Part shown: one piece after another, positions 60,662 to 64,000 of the stretch | Layout of the letters: every line of letters begins with the position of its first letter | Numbering within the stretch: position 1 is the stretch's first letter | Assembly: GCA_028554795.2 (NCBI GenBank) | Contig: CM068835.1 | Location: forward strand, 56,349,219-56,413,218 | DNA from: Sinohyriopsis cumingii | Lineage: Eukaryota; Mollusca; Bivalvia; Unionida; Unionidae | Direction: 5' to 3' | Length of the DNA: 64,000 bases | Position numbers and translations under genes: made by a program | The notes under the pieces: model-generated | Database searches by the model: none | Told to the model about the DNA's origin: nothing | The model's input: the letters and a program-made list of their open reading frames with translations, nothing else

Positions 60662-61957
60662 ATGATGCACCGAGAGTCTTGCGCCTGTTCCAAGACGGAA
60701 ATGGATCTGTTTGCCATGCCCCCCACCATGATGACCATGCAAGAATCCCAATGGGTGGAATTTCACCCCGTCTCCTCATTGACCGATTCCGCTCCCATCG
60801 AGTTTGAAATCAAAGGACAACCCGAAGATTACATCGATCTGAATAGCAGTTACTTGTACTTGAAAGTCAAAGTTCTAGATAAGGATAATAGTGAAGTAAC
60901 AGACAGTGAGAATATAGCTCCCGTCAACAATTTCATGCATTCCTTGTTCAGCTCAGTGGACTTGTACTTGAACAACAAACTGGTTAGCAGCAGCATGGAT
61001 ACTTACCCTTACCGTGCCTACCTGGAAAATCTCGTGACGTACGGAATAGATGCCAAGAACACTCATCTCAATGCTTGTGTGCTGTGGGAACCTGACGAAG
61101 CGACCAAGTTTGACAAAAATGACAATGACGGCTTTGAGGAAAGACGAAGCAAAATCCTAAAAGAAAAGAGTTTAGAACTGATGGATCGTTTGCATTTGGA
61201 CATATGGTTGCAAGAGAAATATTTGCTGAACGGGGTCAATGTTCGCCTGAGACTGAATCGCAGCAGTACCGCTTTCCATTTGTTGGCTGATAGTACTGCT
61301 GGCAATCCCAAAAGCAAAATCGAGGAGGCCAAACTCTACGTACGACGCGTGGAAGTGTTACCCAAAGTAGGTAACGACATCAGTCAAACGTTGAGCAGAA
61401 CGACCGCCAAGTATCCCATACGACGCGTGGAAGTGAAAACGTTCACCATTCCCGCTAGCCATCATTCCATGATCGAAGATCATCTGTTTCAAGGACAGTT
61501 ACCCAAACGTTTAATCCTTGGTATGGTCCTGAATTCAGCCTTCAACGGAGCCTTCGGTGAAAATCCTTTCAACTTTCAACACTTCAACGTGAAGAAAATC
61601 GAAGTCAGTCGCGATGGCAAGACCTTGTGTACCCGACCTTACGAACCTGACTTTACCAAGAAGAATTACTTGAGATCGTACTTGTCCCTGTACGAAGCCA
61701 CCGGCCAGTTAGGAACCAACACCAGTCACGGCATTACGTACGAAGATTACGCAGGAGGCTATGCTTTGTGGGCTTTCGATTTCACTCCTGACCAAGGCAG
61801 CGACGAGGGACATTTCCACCCTATAAAATCCGGTCAGATTCGTGTGGAACTTCAGTTTGCAGAACCATTGGACAAGACAGTGAACGTCATCCTGTATGCA
61901 GAATTCGATAATACTATAGAAATCAACAGTTTGAGAGAAGTCATTCTAGATTATTAG
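60662..61957 (+). CDS. Major capsid protein, double jelly-roll (431 aa)
   Basis: This protein forms the hexagonal capsid units. Its start is MMHRESCACSKTEMDLFAMP. Landmarks of Maverick major capsids follow: EFEIKGQPEDYIDLNSSYLY near residue 47, NNFMHSLFSSVDLYLNN near 88, AYLENLVTYG near 119 and the final FAEPLDKTVNVILYAEFDN. The region around 255-330 (VEVKTFTIPA, LILGMVLNSAFNGAFGENPF) is also typical. The frame is uninterrupted and the length close to that of other Mavericks. It stands 13 nt after the pVI-like gene and 5 nt before the protease gene. Confidence 0.93.
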   Translation: MMHRESCACSKTEMDLFAMPPTMMTMQESQWVEFHPVSSLTDSAPIEFEIKGQPEDYIDLNSSYLYLKVKVLDKDNSEVTDSENIAPVNNFMHSLFSSVDLYLNNKLVSSSMDTYPYRAYLENLVTYGIDAKNTHLNACVLWEPDEATKFDKNDNDGFEERRSKILKEKSLELMDRLHLDIWLQEKYLLNGVNVRLRLNRSSTAFHLLADSTAGNPKSKIEEAKLYVRRVEVLPKVGNDISQTLSRTTAKYPIRRVEVKTFTIPASHHSMIEDHLFQGQLPKRLILGMVLNSAFNGAFGENPFNFQHFNVKKIEVSRDGKTLCTRPYEPDFTKKNYLRSYLSLYEATGQLGTNTSHGITYEDYAGGYALWAFDFTPDQGSDEGHFHPIKSGQIRVELQFAEPLDKTVNVILYAEFDNTIEINSLREVILDY

Positions 61958-61962
61958 AAGCC

Positions 61963-63030
61963 ATGGAAGACTGCTATCCCTCTTTACCTAGTGGAGAAAC
62001 TTTGGAGATGAAATGTGAGGAGACCGTGGAAAAAGAAGAAGAAGTGATCATGATGAAATCGAGATGGCCAGAACAAGAAGCCCATTTAGTCTCCTGTTTT
62101 GCCAAACACTTGGTGGAAAAAATGACGGAATTAATGAAGAAAAATTGCTATGGATGTCAAAACGATCATCCCAGTCAAATTCAACACGATAAATGCCTAA
62201 TGTTGAGCCAAGAAGAAAAATTGGACGAGTATCTGGACGAAGCTTGGAGTCTCATCTCGGACAAAGACGTGTTGCACCAGTGGTATAAAGACTTGCGTGA
62301 ACATTCTTGTCCACCATTAACCACTCAAGAGATCCATCGTATCGAAGCTCTCCTGAATCAGAGTGAGGAGACGAAACGAATAAACGGTTACTTGTCAGAC
62401 ATTTTCAAGCAAAAAGTCAGGATCGAATTGACGACTTATTATTACCTGTCAAGAAAAAAACACAAAACAATGGATACCTGGGAACTTTATTACCTTTTGA
62501 ACCACAGTTCGTATACGGCTTCTTGGAATCCTGTCGTCTGTGCTAAAGATGAACTCCCTCATCGCAAACCTAAAGACCATCAAGCTTACGTGATCAACAC
62601 GGACGACAGTCATCTCCCAGGAACCCACTGGGTAGCCGTTTACTTTCCTCAAGAAGGATGTGTGGAATATTTCGATTCGTACGGATTGCCCCCTTTGGAA
62701 GACGATATCATCGACTTTATGAGAAGAAATGCTCAGACCACCCGATTCAATAATGTGAAATTACAAGGCACAGATTCCTTGGTGTGTGGACAGTACTGTG
62801 TGTATTTTCTGCATCATCGCAGCCTGGGCTATTCCTTAGAACATTTAGTGACTCATTTTGATCCTCGTTCTTCTGCTAGAAACGATGTGAAAATAGATCG
62901 ATGGTTTTGTGACCATTATGCTTATCTTTTGTCTCAAGCTAGGAAACGTAGTGTCCATCAATGGCCTAATGATTTACAACAGTGGAAATCACAATTTCAT
63001 TCACAACGTTGTCAGCCCTGTTTAAAGTAG
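61963..63030 (+). CDS. Adenain-like cysteine protease with an N-terminal Cys/His domain (355 aa)
   Basis: The C-terminal half is the maturation protease. HTH-like GTHWVAVYF carries the catalytic His222, VEYFDSYG the acidic residue, and Q268 followed by SLVCGQYCVYFLHH the oxyanion Gln and nucleophile Cys275. These enzymes cut core and capsid precursors. Residues about 38-80 contain CFAKHLVEKMTELM and NCYGCQNDHPSQIQHDKC, a Cys/His motif that I recall as a separate small Maverick protein; here it is in the same frame as the protease, so this looks like a fusion. The gene is intact and ends before AATAAA at 63142. Confidence 0.88.
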   Translation: MEDCYPSLPSGETLEMKCEETVEKEEEVIMMKSRWPEQEAHLVSCFAKHLVEKMTELMKKNCYGCQNDHPSQIQHDKCLMLSQEEKLDEYLDEAWSLISDKDVLHQWYKDLREHSCPPLTTQEIHRIEALLNQSEETKRINGYLSDIFKQKVRIELTTYYYLSRKKHKTMDTWELYYLLNHSSYTASWNPVVCAKDELPHRKPKDHQAYVINTDDSHLPGTHWVAVYFPQEGCVEYFDSYGLPPLEDDIIDFMRRNAQTTRFNNVKLQGTDSLVCGQYCVYFLHHRSLGYSLEHLVTHFDPRSSARNDVKIDRWFCDHYAYLLSQARKRSVHQWPNDLQQWKSQFHSQRCQPCLK

Positions 63031-63141
63031 AATGTCAATTGAGAACAAAATTGTTTGTGATTTGAAAAAATTGTTTGATGTTATATTGTTGGATTATTGT
63101 TAAAAATGTTAGAGTTGTTGTTTAGTGTTAAGTGATTTTTG

Positions 63142-63147
63142 AATAAA
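63142..63147 (+). terminator. Polyadenylation signal of the capsid-protease block
   Basis: AATAAA about 110 nt after the protease stop, followed by a GT/T-rich stretch that would serve as downstream element. Confidence 0.65.
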
Positions 63148-63237
63148 AAATGTTGTGTTTTGAAAAAAATGCCTTTGTGGTTTGTTTAGATATATGAATG
63201 TTGGATTCATGCTCTTTCATTTCTTACTATCCCTCTC

Positions 63238-63741
63238 ATGACACTCACTGAACGTTGCGGCTCGAAAACCGTGTGGGGATGTTTTCCTTCACGTCCGCGC
63301 TTTGACTTTAAGAACCGGGGTTGTTTCCAGTCTAACCATCCATTGTCGACTCATCCTCCTAAGAAGATGTGTTCCAAACTAGCTAAGCTCAACGAAGCCT
63401 ACGTGAAGTTGCATAGGGTCAGACACAGTCTGATACCGAAGCCAGAAGAAATAGAGAATGTGAGAAAGTTAAAAATCACTGAAGACCTGATAGAAGAGCT
63501 CTTCAGAGAAGAAATGAACAGGGAGAAAGAAGAATGGACAGAGAAGTACAGACTTCAGAGACAGCAGCAACAGCAGCAACAGCAGCAACAGCAACAACAG
63601 CAACAGCAGCAGCAACCTGAACCTGACAGAGGCTTTGTCGATTGCCGTATCGACACCAAAGAGTTCTTCTTCTCTTTCCGAAGAAGCAGACCTATCGCCA
63701 GAAAGTCTATCCTCAGAGGACATCGCATTCTTAGAAACTAA
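63238..63741 (+). CDS. Poly-Gln coiled-coil protein, unknown (up to 167 aa)
   Basis: Two starts are possible: 63238, or 63367 (MCSKLAKLNEAYVKLHR), which begins the well-structured part. A charged helix (EDLIEELFREEMNREKEEW) leads into about 19 Gln and a basic tail. No known domain. After the Gln run an alternative frame is richer in Ser and Glu and stays open, but it would read through the hairpin at 63771, so the frame ending at 63741 is preferred. A Q-run length change could also have shifted the frame. It resembles the 46120 gene in layout and shares its histone-type 3' end. Confidence 0.55.
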   Translation: MTLTERCGSKTVWGCFPSRPRFDFKNRGCFQSNHPLSTHPPKKMCSKLAKLNEAYVKLHRVRHSLIPKPEEIENVRKLKITEDLIEELFREEMNREKEEWTEKYRLQRQQQQQQQQQQQQQQQQQQPEPDRGFVDCRIDTKEFFFSFRRSRPIARKSILRGHRILRN

Positions 63742-63770
63742 AAAAGAATGCCATAGCAAACAAAAAAAAC

Positions 63771-63810
63771 AGCCCTTTTCAGGGCTACCCCAATACTCTA
63801 GAAAAGAAAT
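63771..63810 (+). terminator. Histone-type 3' end signal for the poly-Gln gene
   Basis: The hairpin AGCCCTTTTCAGGGCT (63771-63786) begins 30 nt after the stop, preceded by an A-run and followed by ACCCC. The purine-rich GAAAAGAAAT begins 15 nt further on. Compared with 46701-46716 the end pair of the stem is A-T instead of G-C, a paired change that keeps the stem. Confidence 0.75.
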
Positions 63811-64000
63811 AACGATCCATTTGCCAATGTGTATAGGTAGAGTAGTGTGAATATAAACACTAACTCTTTCTTAAAAAATGTGAGGGTATGTGTTTGTGAG
63901 TTTGTGTTTGTGTTTGTAAGCGCTCAAGTAAGTTGGTGTGGATAGTAGATTAAAATGATGTTTGTTTTTGGTTTTTTTTGGCTGTTAGAGGTGTAGACTT
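63811..64000. other. Element DNA beyond the last gene
   Basis: GT-rich sequence (repeated GTTTGTG units near 63890-63920) with no gene. The right terminal repeat of the element is not reached. Confidence 0.5.

Larger units (their letters stand above)
45301..64000. mobile_element. Endogenous Maverick/Polinton (adintovirus-like) element, right end outside the window
   Basis: The block holds the diagnostic Maverick gene set: protein-primed polymerase B, FtsK/HerA packaging ATPase, retroviral-type integrase with chromodomain, adenain-like protease, penton-like and double-jelly-roll capsid genes. GC content and gene density rise sharply from about 45.6 kb. The left end is placed at about 45301, where a run of 46-bp repeats begins with AGTAGTAAAGTGGG; many Mavericks begin AG. 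Without the right terminal repeat this cannot be confirmed. Several genes carry stops or frameshifts, so the copy as it stands is probably not autonomous. Confidence 0.9.

Noticed and set aside
63469-63759. Minus-strand frame with a poly-Leu tract
   Set aside because: It is the shadow of the CAG/CAA glutamine repeat on the plus strand.

Overview
The window joins about 45 kb of AT-rich animal genomic DNA to a GC-richer, gene-dense 18.7 kb block that is an integrated Maverick/Polinton (adintovirus-like) element. Introns with GT/AG borders, microsatellites, decayed LINEs, a tRNA-derived SINE and a BIR-BIR-RING inhibitor-of-apoptosis (IAP) gene indicate a metazoan. An invertebrate such as a mollusc or another lophotrochozoan is my guess, because such IAP genes and Mavericks are common there, but nothing in the window proves it.

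Region 1-45.3 kb is host DNA. A plus-strand IAP gene can be followed from about 6.58 to 29.55 kb. It has a first BIR split over two exons (6582-6774, 7024-7181), a linker exon, a second BIR split over two exons (about 12752-12827, 18065-18240), two further linker exons and a terminal RING exon (29346-29545). Intron phases agree at most joins; two joins are unresolved. The introns hold a diverged dispersed repeat family (about 9.8, 10.8 and 14.7 kb), LINE remnants (22.4 and 25.2-27.65 kb) and a possible small gene on the minus strand (16.1-17.15 kb). A SINE lies at 31.5 kb. At 38748-42164 two nearly identical 476-bp direct repeats enclose an ORF that resembles Mutator-like transposases.

Region 45.3-64.0 kb is the element, and its right end lies outside the window. 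It carries the expected Maverick set: protein-primed DNA polymerase B, FtsK/HerA-type packaging ATPase, basic core-like proteins, integrase with a C-terminal chromodomain, a two-pass membrane protein, penton-like minor capsid, pVI-like protein, double-jelly-roll major capsid and adenain-like protease. It also has accessory genes: two RING-less BIR proteins, three tandem F-box-like paralogues, a CCHC zinc-knuckle protein, a protein with a C-terminal membrane segment, and small coiled-coil or glutamine-rich proteins near the ends. The polymerase has three in-frame stops, and the integrase, penton-like and some core genes are split by frameshifts. This copy therefore looks like a fairly young but decaying endogenous element. 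ATPase, major capsid, pVI-like, protease and BIR genes are still open.

The most unusual signal is at the 3' ends of three genes near the element's termini. Instead of AATAAA they carry what look like replication-dependent histone mRNA 3' ends: a 6-bp stem with a TTTC loop, an ACCC-type flank in two of three, and a purine-rich downstream element. Two of these genes form a divergent pair with a shared TATA/CCAAT/CRE promoter, laid out like an H2A-H2B gene pair. Genes inside the element use AATAAA signals and TATA boxes that often overlap the upstream stop codon. I infer that the end-proximal genes may be tied to host S phase through the SLBP/U7 machinery.
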